Part shown: positions 1 through 8,184 of the stretch, one piece after another
Layout: the number at the start of each line of letters is the position of its first letter
Numbering within the stretch: position 1 is the first letter of the stretch
NCBI RefSeq assembly: GCF_015159595.1
Contig: NZ_CP063304.1
Span: forward strand, 310,001 to 374,000
Direction: 5' to 3'
Length of the DNA stretch: 64,000 bases
From: Blautia liquoris
GTDB lineage: Bacteria; Bacillota; Clostridia; Lachnospirales; Lachnospiraceae
Position numbers and translations under genes: made by a program
Notes under the pieces: model-generated
The model's database searches: none
Told to the model about the DNA's origin: nothing
The model's input: only the letters and a program-made list of their open reading frames with translations

Positions 1-1
1 T

Positions 2-724
2 GACGGATATGGGTTTGAAGAAGTATTAAAGAGGGCACAGGATAAAGGATATGCCGAACGGGATCCACAGGCGGATGTTGAGGGATATGATGCATGTCGG
101 AAAATTGCGATCCTGTCTTCTCTTGCTTTCGGAAATTATATCGATTATAAAGATATTTATACAGAGGGAATCACCGATATTACTGCCACAGATATAAAGT
201 ATGCAAAAGCGGCAGGCGCGGTAATTAAGCTTCTGGCCATTGGCCGTCGGACAGATCAGGGTGCATACGCACTTGTATGCCCTGTGATGATTGACGCTTC
301 GAATTCTCTATATAGTGTAAATAGTGTCTTCAATGCAGTCTCAGTACATGGCAACATGATTGGAGATGCTATGTTCTATGGAAAAGGTGCGGGGAAGCGT
401 CCGACTGCAAGTGCAGTTGTGGCAGATGTTGTGGAGGCAGCAAAGAATCCGGGTACAACTGTGATGGGAGATGGATGGAACGCAAAGAAACTGGAACTTA
501 TGCCATTGGATGATATACCAGGCCGTTTTTTTGTTCGTATACAGGGAAATATAGCCGCCTGTCTTCCTTCGGTTGAGAGCGTATTTGGAGAAGTGGATCC
601 GATTACTGTTCCAAGTATCGACCGTGAATTCGGCTTTTTCACAGGGGAAATGACTGAGGCACAATATAAAGAAAAGACAGAACGGCTGGAAGGAATTATT
701 CATATGATCCGAGTTAGATTCTAA
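2..724 (+). CDS. hom: Homoserine dehydrogenase, C-terminal part (5' end outside window)
   Basis: This open frame runs in from the left edge and covers about 240 C-terminal residues. Homoserine dehydrogenase reduces aspartate semialdehyde to homoserine with NAD(P)H in threonine/methionine synthesis. Seen in the sequence: the family block PQADVEGYDA, the catalytic-domain stretch ITDITATDIKYAKAAG, and NAVSVHGNMIGDAMFYGKGAG, which is typical of the dimerisation/catalytic region. The last 80 or so residues contain RFFVRIQGN, which resembles a short ACT-like regulatory segment; that part is inference. The stop is followed after 15 nt by the next gene, whose Shine-Dalgarno sequence overlaps the stop codon, so the two are very probably co-transcribed. 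Confidence 0.93.
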   Translation, partial: DGYGFEEVLKRAQDKGYAERDPQADVEGYDACRKIAILSSLAFGNYIDYKDIYTEGITDITATDIKYAKAAGAVIKLLAIGRRTDQGAYALVCPVMIDASNSLYSVNSVFNAVSVHGNMIGDAMFYGKGAGKRPTASAVVADVVEAAKNPGTTVMGDGWNAKKLELMPLDDIPGRFFVRIQGNIAACLPSVESVFGEVDPITVPSIDREFGFFTGEMTEAQYKEKTERLEGIIHMIRVRF

Positions 725-739
725 AGGAGGTCACACACG

Positions 740-1957
740 GTGAAAACAATTGTAATGCTGTCAGATGGCATGGCGGACGAGTCGGTTTTTGACTTCGGGG
801 GAAAAACACCCTTGGAATATGCGAGTACGCCAACTTTGGACCGCCTGGCAAAAGTGTCTGAGATTGGTATGGTCCGGACGATTCCGGAGGGGATGGCTCC
901 GGGCTCAGATGTCGCCAATCTGTCTGTGATCGGATATAATCCCAGACTATATTATACCGGGCGCTCCCCACTTGAGGCTTTAAGTATTGGTGCTAAAATG
1001 GACGAAAATGATGTGGCACTGCGCTGCAATCTGGTTACAGTTTCCGAGGAGGACAGTTTGCCTTATGAGGAGAGAAGGATGGTTGACCACAGTGCATCTG
1101 AGATCACAACCGAAGAGGCAGAGCAGCTTTTATCGGATCTGAAGAGTGAGTTTGAAAGCGATAATTGTCACTTTTATACCGGTACGTCTTATCGTCATTG
1201 CATGATCTGGAGAGGTGGGGAGATACTGCCCTTTACTCCACCCCATGATATTCTTGAACAGAAAATCGGAAGATATCTGCCAGAGAACGATTTGTTTTTG
1301 TGCATGCTAAAAAGAAGCTATGAGATTTTGAAAAATCATCCGGTAAATCAGAAAAGAAGAGCAGCCGGTTTGAATCCGGCAAACAGTTTCTGGTTTTGGG
1401 GTGCGGGAACAAAGCCTTCTCTTCCTTCTTTTTGGGGCAGATATCATAAAAAAGGAGTTATGATATCCGCTGTTGATCTACTAAAGGGGATAGCAGTGGG
1501 AATTGGACTTGACAACAGGAATGTTGAAGGGGCGACTGGAGGACTTAATACCAATTATGAGGGAAAGGCCCAGGCGGCCGCAGATGCACTTTTAGGAGAG
1601 AATTATGATTTTGCCTATATCCATCTCGAGGCACCAGATGAGATGGGACATCAGGGAAGTGCTGTGAAAAAAGCAGAAGCCATACATCGGATGGATACCC
1701 GGATTCTGGCACCGCTTCTGAGACAATTAGATGCCTCCGGTGAAGAATACAGACTGCTTGTGCTGCCGGACCACCCGACACCGGTAGGTCTGCGCACCCA
1801 TACAGCTAATCCTGTACCATACCTGTTGTATGACAGTACAAGGCATCAAAACCATGACTGGAATTACAACGAGCAAGAGGCCGTTGACAGTAAGAACCGG
1901 GTTGAACATGGGTGGGAATTGATGGACTATCTTTTTTCGGACGGCAGTTCTTTATAG
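740..1957 (+). CDS. Cofactor-independent phosphoglycerate mutase-like protein, putative homoserine kinase
   Basis: The 405-residue protein belongs to the archaeal-type (ApgM) branch of the alkaline-phosphatase-like metalloenzymes. Visible motifs are LSDGMADE at residues 7-14 (metal ligand), GSDVAN near 55-60 with the expected phospho-acceptor serine, HLEAPDEMGHQGS near 295, and LPDHPTPVGLRTHTANPVPY near 343. It starts with GTG, chosen because AAAGGAGG lies 10 nt upstream. The closest named subfamily is the proposed homoserine kinase group of this superfamily, and the position directly behind homoserine dehydrogenase supports that role (homoserine to O-phosphohomoserine) over glycolysis. The family is clear; the substrate is inferred from context only. 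Confidence 0.85.
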   Translation: MKTIVMLSDGMADESVFDFGGKTPLEYASTPTLDRLAKVSEIGMVRTIPEGMAPGSDVANLSVIGYNPRLYYTGRSPLEALSIGAKMDENDVALRCNLVTVSEEDSLPYEERRMVDHSASEITTEEAEQLLSDLKSEFESDNCHFYTGTSYRHCMIWRGGEILPFTPPHDILEQKIGRYLPENDLFLCMLKRSYEILKNHPVNQKRRAAGLNPANSFWFWGAGTKPSLPSFWGRYHKKGVMISAVDLLKGIAVGIGLDNRNVEGATGGLNTNYEGKAQAAADALLGENYDFAYIHLEAPDEMGHQGSAVKKAEAIHRMDTRILAPLLRQLDASGEEYRLLVLPDHPTPVGLRTHTANPVPYLLYDSTRHQNHDWNYNEQEAVDSKNRVEHGWELMDYLFSDGSSL

Positions 1958-2710
1958 TTCATGATTCAGCTGACGATAAAAATTTGCCACTGTCACATGG
2001 TGATATGGAGTGATCCAAAGCAGTGGAATAGAGCCGCCGATATATCCCAGAGAATAAAAACCAAAAAAGCTCAGAAAACTCACGTAGAAGTAAGCTTTCA
2101 GGTTCCCTTTCATCATTCTTGAACTGTTTCTTAAGGATTCCATTGCCGTAAGTTCTTCGTGATCTATCAGAAGGAAAGTCGACATGGAATAACGCAGAAG
2201 GATCAAAAATGTCACCAGACCTCCGATCCCCAGAATTAAGAGCAGACCCAGAGTATAAGTAAGAACAAATCGAAGGACGGACTGTAATTCAGGATTCGTA
2301 AATAGATGTTCATTTTTTTCAAAAATATAGCTCGTATAGATAATCACCGGCACGATAGTAAAAATCATACGGATTAGTCCCTTGATGGTTTCAACAATCA
2401 GGAAGCGGTCCGAATGGTGGGTAAACGCATAGAACAGATTACCAACAGAAATCGGCTGATGTCGGCTCACGGACAGAGACGATACCCAGATGCCTGTGGA
2501 CAGAAGACTCAACAGGACGTTGCAAAGGAATGCAATAACGATTCCGCTGATGACGGAGAACATCGACATGCTCCTCAGCAGATACCAGTATATAAACATG
2601 AAAACGAAGGAGCTGATTATTGAATACATGATATAAGTGCCGATATATATCCCGTAATTCCCGATTAAGGCTTCACGGGCTTCGCTCTTTAGATATTTTG
2701 ATTGACTCAT
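1952..2710 (-). CDS. DUF975-family integral membrane protein
   Basis: A 252-residue polytopic membrane protein with about five or six hydrophobic segments. Its N-terminus (SKYLKSEAREALIGNYG) and the segment LRYSMSTFLLIDHEELTAMESLRNSSRMMKGN are typical of the DUF975 family, whose function is unknown. I start it at the ATG giving MSQSKYLK because family members begin there. A longer in-frame reading to 2788 would overlap the upstream gene and has no better ribosome binding site. It follows the next upstream minus-strand gene closely (stop at 2745), so they are probably one operon. Its 3' end overlaps the preceding plus-strand gene by 6 nt, tail to tail. Confidence 0.8.
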   Translation of the reverse strand: MSQSKYLKSEAREALIGNYGIYIGTYIMYSIISSFVFMFIYWYLLRSMSMFSVISGIVIAFLCNVLLSLLSTGIWVSSLSVSRHQPISVGNLFYAFTHHSDRFLIVETIKGLIRMIFTIVPVIIYTSYIFEKNEHLFTNPELQSVLRFVLTYTLGLLLILGIGGLVTFLILLRYSMSTFLLIDHEELTAMESLRNSSRMMKGNLKAYFYVSFLSFFGFYSLGYIGGSIPLLWITPYHHVTVANFYRQLNHEL

Positions 2711-2744
2711 ATTTTGCACCAGGCCTTTCATTGTAGATTCATAA

Positions 2745-3143
2745 TCACAGGGCTGTTGTTGTATCATTAGATGGGATGTCACTGCCATTCGGAAGAATGT
2801 CCTCGTAATTCTCTATGATATCAGTCCAGTTCATCTTAGAGACGTCGTTTACTACAGAAACAAGAGAGAAGACCATGACAATACAGCCGACAATCAGACC
2901 TGCAGCAGATAATCCGACGCCTATTTTTGCAGGTTTTTGCATGCTTCCTCTTCCTCTGGACAAAAGTGCGAAGATGATTCCCAGAACGGCAAAAGTCAGT
3001 CCCAATCCATAGAGCGAAAACAAAAGTGAGCAAATTCCTAAAATAAAGGCAGCTTTTGCCATTCCGGGAGAACCAGATTCGTGATAAGAATACGGATCAG
3101 GGGATGGTTTTTGAAAGGGATCATTATAGTTGCTATTATCCAA
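2745..3143 (-). CDS. DUF4190-like small membrane protein
   Basis: A 132-residue protein with a polar, proline- and tyrosine-rich N-terminal tail, then two long hydrophobic segments (AAFILGICSLLFSLYGLGLTF and a second near residues 75-95) joined by a basic loop, then an acidic C-terminal tail. This arrangement matches DUF4190-type proteins of Firmicutes. The start is taken as TTG because GAGGAGG lies 8 nt upstream; the GTG three codons earlier overlaps that ribosome binding site and is less likely. It is the first gene of a two-gene minus-strand unit with the DUF975 protein. Function is unknown. Confidence 0.72.
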   Translation of the reverse strand: MDNSNYNDPFQKPSPDPYSYHESGSPGMAKAAFILGICSLLFSLYGLGLTFAVLGIIFALLSRGRGSMQKPAKIGVGLSAAGLIVGCIVMVFSLVSVVNDVSKMNWTDIIENYEDILPNGSDIPSNDTTTAL

Positions 3144-3223
3144 AAGTAACACCTCCTCGACCTTGGATATGATAATAGTTTATCACGGGAACCAAGGCTC
3201 CGCAAGTACAAGGTAAAGTCTTT

Positions 3224-3811
3224 TTATCCAACAAGGGAGGCGAGATGTGCAGCGAAGATGCTGTAGAATAAGATGCACCACGGTTTCATAGTCACAATAA
3301 TGAGAATGAACTTCTTTTTGGATATTGGCGTCAGTCCTGCCAGCAGACACAACTCGTCGTCGGGAGTCAGAGGCAGAAAAATTGCAAGTGCAAAAACCCA
3401 CAGGAAGGAATCTTTCATTGTCCATCCCAGATATTTATCATAGAACTTTTCACCAATCAGGCCCTTCACTACAGGGGAGCCATATTTCTTTGCTATAAAA
3501 AAAGCGGTAATTGATCCGATGCTGATAGCCAGGTAATTGATCCAGAAACCATTGACAGCTCCAAACAGAAGTGATCCGGCGATGCATCCGAAAAGGCCCG
3601 GAAGAAAAGGGATAATCACTTGGAAAAACTGGATGAAGAACAACATAATCGGTGCGAACAGTCCAAAACTGTTAATATAGTTCTTGAATGAATCTAAAGA
3701 ATGAAAATGACCATCTATGTAACTTTTTGCAAAAAAAATAATTGTCAGGACTAGAAAAGCCAGTCCTAAAATTTTACTGATTTTCTTGGCTAATAAAACC
3801 TTCTCAGACAT
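3224..3811 (-). CDS. TVP38/TMEM64 (VTT-domain) family membrane protein
   Basis: A 195-residue membrane protein with an N-terminal transmembrane helix (residues 12-32) followed by the VTT/SNARE-associated domain. Family signatures are visible: PFLPGLFGCIAGSLLFGAVNGFWINYLAISIGS (residues about 74-106, quoted here as a position with key Pro and Gly residues), then FALAIFLPLTPDDELCLLAGLT. The F-x-P-x-x-P-D-D-x-x-x-x-x-G pattern is diagnostic. The start is the second ATG (MSEK), preceded by AAGGAA. Relatives are linked to lipid scrambling or membrane homeostasis, but the role here is not known. Confidence 0.85.
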   Translation of the reverse strand: MSEKVLLAKKISKILGLAFLVLTIIFFAKSYIDGHFHSLDSFKNYINSFGLFAPIMLFFIQFFQVIIPFLPGLFGCIAGSLLFGAVNGFWINYLAISIGSITAFFIAKKYGSPVVKGLIGEKFYDKYLGWTMKDSFLWVFALAIFLPLTPDDELCLLAGLTPISKKKFILIIVTMKPWCILFYSIFAAHLASLVG

Positions 3812-3938
3812 AATATTCCTTATTCCTCTCATTCGAATGAATATAAGTATACCTTATTTCTGTGAAAAAGTGGAGAAGAAAAGATTAAGAAACATTTAAA
3901 ATTAAAAACGCTTGGCATTTTTTAGACAAATGTGGAAC

Positions 3939-3967
3939 TTGACATTATGAATTTTAGAGACTATACT
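3939..3967 (+). promoter_or_regulatory. Sigma-A-type promoter of the thiamine transporter operon
   Basis: TTGACA at 3939-3944 and TATACT at 3962-3967 are separated by 17 nt, an almost consensus vegetative promoter. It lies about 18 nt upstream of the TPP riboswitch and points toward ykoD. Confidence 0.8.
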
Positions 3968-3984
3968 TTTAAAGTAGTTTTCTA

Positions 3985-4087
3985 AAATATATTTCCGGGG
4001 TGCCGCTATGCGGCTGAGATTGGCTTTCGGGCCTGACCCGTATTACCTGATTCGGTTAATGCCGACGTAGGGAGAAGCCATATATTG
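3985..4087 (+). ncRNA. TPP riboswitch (THI box)
   Basis: The conserved THI-box core is present: GGGGTGC at 3997-4003, GCTGAGA at 4013-4019, GACCC at 4035-4039, ACCTGATTCGG at 4045-4055, TAATGCCG at 4057-4064 and CGTAGGGA at 4065-4072. A closing helix forms between ATATAT at the 5' side and ATATAT after GAAGCC. It precedes an intrinsic terminator and the ykoDCFE transporter genes, so thiamine pyrophosphate is expected to switch the operon off by premature termination. Confidence 0.96.
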
Positions 4088-4108
4088 CATCATGACTGAT
4101 AGAATGCA

Positions 4109-4147
4109 TGACCTCCTCACAGGTGATATCCCGTAAGGAGGTTTTTT
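4109..4147 (+). terminator. Riboswitch-controlled intrinsic terminator
   Basis: ACCTCCT at 4111-4117 pairs with AGGAGGT at 4136-4142, followed by a run of T. It sits between the TPP aptamer and ykoD, the expected place for a transcription-attenuation expression platform. Confidence 0.85.
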
Positions 4148-4204
4148 AATGCAGAAAATAGAAACAGTAAATCATGGCAATCCGGATGCCAAAGGAGGAG
4201 ATCT

Positions 4205-5848
4205 ATGAGCTCTGTCAGGATCAATCACCTGAATGTAGATTTAAGCGGAAAAAAGGTGCTCGAGGATCTCTGTCTGGAATTCAACACGAAAGAGCGTATC
4301 CTGATTCTGGGGGCAGGAGGATGTGGAAAGTCTACGCTGCTTCTCTCTATGATGGGGATTGTTCAGCGGATGGAAAATGCTGAAGTGACTGGAGAAGTGT
4401 TCTTCGATGATTGTCCGGTTACAAAACTAAAAGCCTTCGAAGTGGCGAAAGTTTTGGGTATTGTGTTTCAAAATCCGGAAAGTCAGTTTTGCACGCTCTA
4501 TCCGGAAAATGAAGTGGCATTCGGTCTGGAAAATCTCGGTGTGGAGCCAAAGAAGATGGACCGGATTATCAGCGATTCGCTGATGGCAATGCATTTTCCC
4601 AAGAAAAGAATTCATGCTCAGATCAATCAACTTTCCGGAGGTGAACAGCAGAGGCTGGCGTGTGCTGCAGCAGTGGCACAGGGAGCACAGATGCTTCTTC
4701 TGGATGAGCCTACTTCGAATCTAGATCCCGAGGGGAGAAGACAGGTTGCAGACGCGGCAGAAACTTTGAGCAGAAAGGGTAAAGGACTTCTTGTGGTAGA
4801 ACATAACCTGGAGAATTGGCTTCCTCTGCTGGGGCGTGTGATTGTTTTGGGGAACAACGGAAAACTTCTGGCTGACGGTGACCCAAGAGATGTTTTTGTA
4901 AAATACAAAGATCAGATGACACAGCAGGGAATCTGGCGCCCGAGGGCACTTCGCATGTTCGACGAGCTGAAAAGTCTTGGATATACGCCGGCACGGGTAC
5001 CACTTACTGCAAAAGAACTTCGCAAAGAGCAGATATCTTGGGAGCTGCTTGCAAAAGCATGGGAAAAGGCATTTCCAACTTGTGTCCGAAAAATCTCCAC
5101 CGCAAAACCACTTATTCAGACGGAACATCTTACGGGGGAATATAAAAAAGGACAGCCTGTTTTTAGGGATGTAAGCTTTCGGATGGATTGTGGAGACTTT
5201 GTAGCTTTGACGGGAAGAAATGGCAGCGGAAAATCCACGCTGGCAAAAACATTGGTTGGGCTTCATGAGGCCTCAGAAGGACGGATTATGCTGTTTGGAC
5301 AAGATACAACCGGGGAAAGGGCGAGTTCTGTTTTCAGAAGCGGTGATATTGGTTATGTGTTTCAGAATCCAGAGCATCAGTTCTTGAAGGAGACGGTCTG
5401 GGACGAACTGAAATACAGTGTCAGACAGGATTTAAGCGGGAACAGTATCGTTCACAGACTGATTCAGCAATTCGATCTACAGGGTGTGGAGAGCAGCAAT
5501 CCCTTTCGTCTTTCCGGGGGGCAGAAGCGCAGACTTTCTGTCGCCATTATGTTGTCGGGGCATCGAAAACTCCTGATCTTGGATGAGCCTACTTTTGGTC
5601 AGGATGAAAAAGCTACATATATGTTGATGGATAAGCTGATCGAATACAATCAGGGAGGAACTGGCATATTGATGATTACGCATGATTTGGATCTGGCGGC
5701 GAGATATGCTAATAAGATAGCAGTGCTTTCAGACGGCAGCCTTGCTTATTATGGGACACCAGAGGAGCTCTGGAAAAAGCCCGATGTGATTAAACACAGC
5801 GGACTGCAAATTCCTTTTTTTGCAGAACTGCGTATGGAGGATCAATAG
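4205..5848 (+). CDS. ykoD: ECF transporter double ATPase for thiamine/HMP (YkoD)
   Basis: A 547-residue protein with two ABC ATPase domains in tandem, energising uptake of a thiamine precursor. Domain 1 shows Walker A GAGGCGKST (residues 36-44), signature QLSGGEQQR (about 143) and Walker B MLLLDEPTS. Domain 2 shows GRNGSGKST (about 338), RLSGGQKRR (about 438) and LLILDEPTF. A tandem CbiO-type ATPase is normal for YkoD. AAAGGAGG precedes the ATG. It is the first gene of ykoD-C-F-E behind a TPP riboswitch, which fixes the substrate class as thiamine or its pyrimidine moiety HMP. The next start lies 4 nt after its stop. Confidence 0.92.
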   Translation: MSSVRINHLNVDLSGKKVLEDLCLEFNTKERILILGAGGCGKSTLLLSMMGIVQRMENAEVTGEVFFDDCPVTKLKAFEVAKVLGIVFQNPESQFCTLYPENEVAFGLENLGVEPKKMDRIISDSLMAMHFPKKRIHAQINQLSGGEQQRLACAAAVAQGAQMLLLDEPTSNLDPEGRRQVADAAETLSRKGKGLLVVEHNLENWLPLLGRVIVLGNNGKLLADGDPRDVFVKYKDQMTQQGIWRPRALRMFDELKSLGYTPARVPLTAKELRKEQISWELLAKAWEKAFPTCVRKISTAKPLIQTEHLTGEYKKGQPVFRDVSFRMDCGDFVALTGRNGSGKSTLAKTLVGLHEASEGRIMLFGQDTTGERASSVFRSGDIGYVFQNPEHQFLKETVWDELKYSVRQDLSGNSIVHRLIQQFDLQGVESSNPFRLSGGQKRRLSVAIMLSGHRKLLILDEPTFGQDEKATYMLMDKLIEYNQGGTGILMITHDLDLAARYANKIAVLSDGSLAYYGTPEELWKKPDVIKHSGLQIPFFAELRMEDQ

Positions 5849-5852
5849 AACG

Positions 5853-6626
5853 ATGAATAAAAATATAAACCCGACAGCAAAATTACTCGTGAATTTGGTC
5901 ATCCTTTTATGCAGTGTGTGTATCTCAGACCCATTTACGATCATTCTTCTTTTTATGACGTGTGTCATCTATGGAATCTGTTCTCGTGCATTTACTGTAA
6001 ACAGTCTCAAAACCATGATGCCGATGGGCGTCTTCGCTCTGGCAATGCTGTGGATGAACGCAGCATTTGCCCGCACAGATCATGCGCGGATCATTGGTAC
6101 ATTTGTGCTTTTTCATTTCACGGATCAGGGGCTCGCTATTGGAATATCGATATTTTTCAGGATATTGACTATCTCATTTTCCTCGATTTTATTTATTTCA
6201 ACGACAGATGCGGATGATTTATTACTGAGCCTGATTCAGCAATGTCATCTGAATCCCGCAATTGCGTATGGGGTTTTAACGGCCTTTCGCTTCTATCCTC
6301 TGATGAAATCGGATCTTGCACAGATTGATGCTGCGCATCAGATTCGGGCAGCCGTTCATGATAAAAAAGGATCCGGAAAAATTTCATGGTACCGTAAGGC
6401 AATTCCTCTTTTAGCTTCGAATATACGGCGGGCGGAGCAGGTTTCTGTGGCGATGGAGGCCAGAGGATTCGAGACAGGCATGCATCGGACTTACCACAGA
6501 TCGATTCGATGGAAAGTTTCTGATACAGCCTTTGTGACAGCGGCATGTCTTCTGATCGCAGTGATTTTGTTCGTATCATGGCAGATGGGATGGCTTCTTA
6601 TCTTTCACAGGTGGAAGGGATTTTAA
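5853..6626 (+). CDS. ykoC: ECF transporter transmembrane T component (YkoC)
   Basis: A 257-residue integral membrane protein of the CbiQ/EcfT family, coupling the YkoD ATPases to the substrate-binding YkoE subunit. Several hydrophobic helices are visible, followed by the cytoplasmic coupling region with the family motifs SNIRRAEQ and MEARGFE (A-R-G) that contact the ATPases. The start is taken at MNKN just after the ykoD stop. An upstream in-frame ATG inside ykoD would add 11 residues and lacks support. It lies within the TPP-controlled operon. Confidence 0.88.
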   Translation: MNKNINPTAKLLVNLVILLCSVCISDPFTIILLFMTCVIYGICSRAFTVNSLKTMMPMGVFALAMLWMNAAFARTDHARIIGTFVLFHFTDQGLAIGISIFFRILTISFSSILFISTTDADDLLLSLIQQCHLNPAIAYGVLTAFRFYPLMKSDLAQIDAAHQIRAAVHDKKGSGKISWYRKAIPLLASNIRRAEQVSVAMEARGFETGMHRTYHRSIRWKVSDTAFVTAACLLIAVILFVSWQMGWLLIFHRWKGF

Positions 6627-6693
6627 CATTTTATCATGAAGATGACGCCGCAAAAGAGAGTATAATTATAAGATAGAGGAGGAATAAGAAATT

Positions 6694-7323
6694 ATGTCAT
6701 CATGTAACAACAACTTAAAGAACTCGGTGGCAGGTGCCAGAATTGGTATCTATCCCATGCAGGATGATTTTGCCGATATCATCCTGAATGCTGTAAAGGA
6801 AAGTGATCATAAAGGAATTTATGTCAGAACGGATGATCTTGGCACAACAGTTCAGGGAAGACTCGGACGTGTATTTAATTATGTGAAAGAAGTTTTTTGC
6901 CGAGCAGCTTACGCCGGCGGACATGTCACGGCAGATGTTCTGTTTTCTGTCGGATGTCCCGGTGATGTGCCCGAAGACTTCGACTTTGATGTTTCCATTA
7001 ACGAAAAAGAAGATATTCCCGGATCAAAGATTCATACAGCATGTGCATGGTCATTATATCCCCTGGGAAATGAAGAATATTTTCCCATTATTATTGATGA
7101 GATTGAAAGGTTTAAAAAGGAAGCTGATGTACGGGTGACCGCCTCCCATTACTGCACAAGGATCGATGGAAAAGCACAAGACATCTTTTCGCTGCTTGAA
7201 TCTTCGATGAAAAGAGTATGTGAAAAGAATTCACACACGGTCATCCATGCGTTATTCTCGAAAGGCAGTCCCTCTAAAGAAAGAGAAACGATTGATACAG
7301 ACGAGGAGAAAAATGATGATTAA
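6694..7323 (+). CDS. ykoF: YkoF-family thiamine/HMP-binding protein
   Basis: A 209-residue soluble protein with two ACT-like ferredoxin-fold repeats of the Ykof family, which bind thiamine or HMP. Visible family features are ARIGIYPMQDDFADIIL near residue 15, TDDLGTTVQGRLGRVFNYV near 47 and the repeat-2 counterpart around ACAWSLYPLGNEEYFPIIIDEI. GAGGAGG precedes the ATG. It overlaps the start of ykoE by 11 nt. Its place between transporter subunits suggests a cytoplasmic acceptor or sensor of the imported substrate, as proposed for B. subtilis YkoF. Confidence 0.9.
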   Translation: MSSCNNNLKNSVAGARIGIYPMQDDFADIILNAVKESDHKGIYVRTDDLGTTVQGRLGRVFNYVKEVFCRAAYAGGHVTADVLFSVGCPGDVPEDFDFDVSINEKEDIPGSKIHTACAWSLYPLGNEEYFPIIIDEIERFKKEADVRVTASHYCTRIDGKAQDIFSLLESSMKRVCEKNSHTVIHALFSKGSPSKERETIDTDEEKNDD

Positions 7324-7930
7324 AAGATTCAAATGGACATTGAAAGATATTATAGTACTTTGTGTACTGGGGATTGCCTTTGGGGCACTGTATATGGGTG
7401 GCGTCGGTATCTGGGGACTTGTCAATGGTATACTTGGGCCTTACGGGTTGGAACTTGTTTATGGTATCTGGTTTACTGCATCAATCACGGCATTTTACAT
7501 TATCAGAAAACCTGGAATTGCACTTGGAGCCGAGATGCTTGCGGCCCTCGGTGAGGTACTTCTCGGAACACCGGCAGGAGTAGGGGTTTTTATCGGTGCT
7601 TTTGTACAGGGCATCGCATCAGAGGCGGTATTCGCAATTACGAAATGGAAGAATTATTCAACTCCGGTACTGGTTTTAGCGGGCATGGCACCAAGTGTCA
7701 CAACTTTTATCTATACCTATTTTCTCTATGGATATGGATCCTTCCCGGTGCCAATGCTGATTTCAATGCTGGCGATCCGTCTTGTTTCAGGTGCAATACT
7801 TGCAGGCCTGCTGGGCAAGGCCATCGGTGACGGACTCGCGGCTACAGGAGCCCTGTCAACATTTCCCTTGGGACGTGAAATGGCAGAGAAAAAGGAAAAA
7901 AAAGTTTCTGCTCAAGCTGCAGAGAAATAA
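7313..7930 (+). CDS. ykoE: ECF transporter substrate-binding (S) component YkoE
   Basis: A 205-residue integral membrane protein with about six hydrophobic segments. The segments LKDIIVLCVLGIAFGALYMG and ALGEVLLGTPAGVGVFIGAF are characteristic of YkoE, the thiamine/HMP-specific S subunit. ATG codons occur at 7313 and 7316; GAGGAG at about 7303 serves either. The reading frame extends further upstream inside ykoF but that part lacks a binding site. The polar tail carries a lysine-rich stretch. It completes the ykoDCFE set, so the operon encodes a full transporter. Confidence 0.9.
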   Translation: MMIKRFKWTLKDIIVLCVLGIAFGALYMGGVGIWGLVNGILGPYGLELVYGIWFTASITAFYIIRKPGIALGAEMLAALGEVLLGTPAGVGVFIGAFVQGIASEAVFAITKWKNYSTPVLVLAGMAPSVTTFIYTYFLYGYGSFPVPMLISMLAIRLVSGAILAGLLGKAIGDGLAATGALSTFPLGREMAEKKEKKVSAQAAEK

Positions 7931-8014
7931 AGATCAATCCATAACGAGACAGCACAGAGATATCCTGCAGCTGCCTCGTTTTTTCTTGTATAAGAAAAAA
8001 AACCTGATATAATG

Positions 8015-8171
8015 TATGATACCAGGGTCAAAAGGTTATGCGTTTCATGCTTGCATGAAAAAGCATAACTTTGGGACCCGAACAAACATGAGAATGAAGC
8101 CCGAACAGGGCGGAATTCGAATGTTTGAGGATTGCGGGAGCCCGAAAGGGCGGAGCAATCCGTGGTATCAT
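8015..8171 (+). repeat. Structured repeat element, copy A, complete with terminal inverted repeats
   Basis: The element is bounded by a perfect 9-bp inverted repeat, ATGATACCA at 8015-8023 and TGGTATCAT at 8163-8171. Inside are three helices: a long hairpin of about 20 bp at about 8031-8074 (core TTTCATGC-TT-GCATGAAA), a branched hairpin at about 8081-8129 closed by ACAAACAT/ATGTTTG and containing GCCC-GAACA-GGGC, and a hairpin at about 8130-8159 closed by GATTGC/GCAATC with GCCC-GAAA-GGGC. Copies at 29638-29784, 28452-28531 (partial) and 61231-61277 (partial) show compensatory changes. No real gene lies here. Confidence 0.85.
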
Positions 8172-8184
8172 CATCGGTGCGGAA

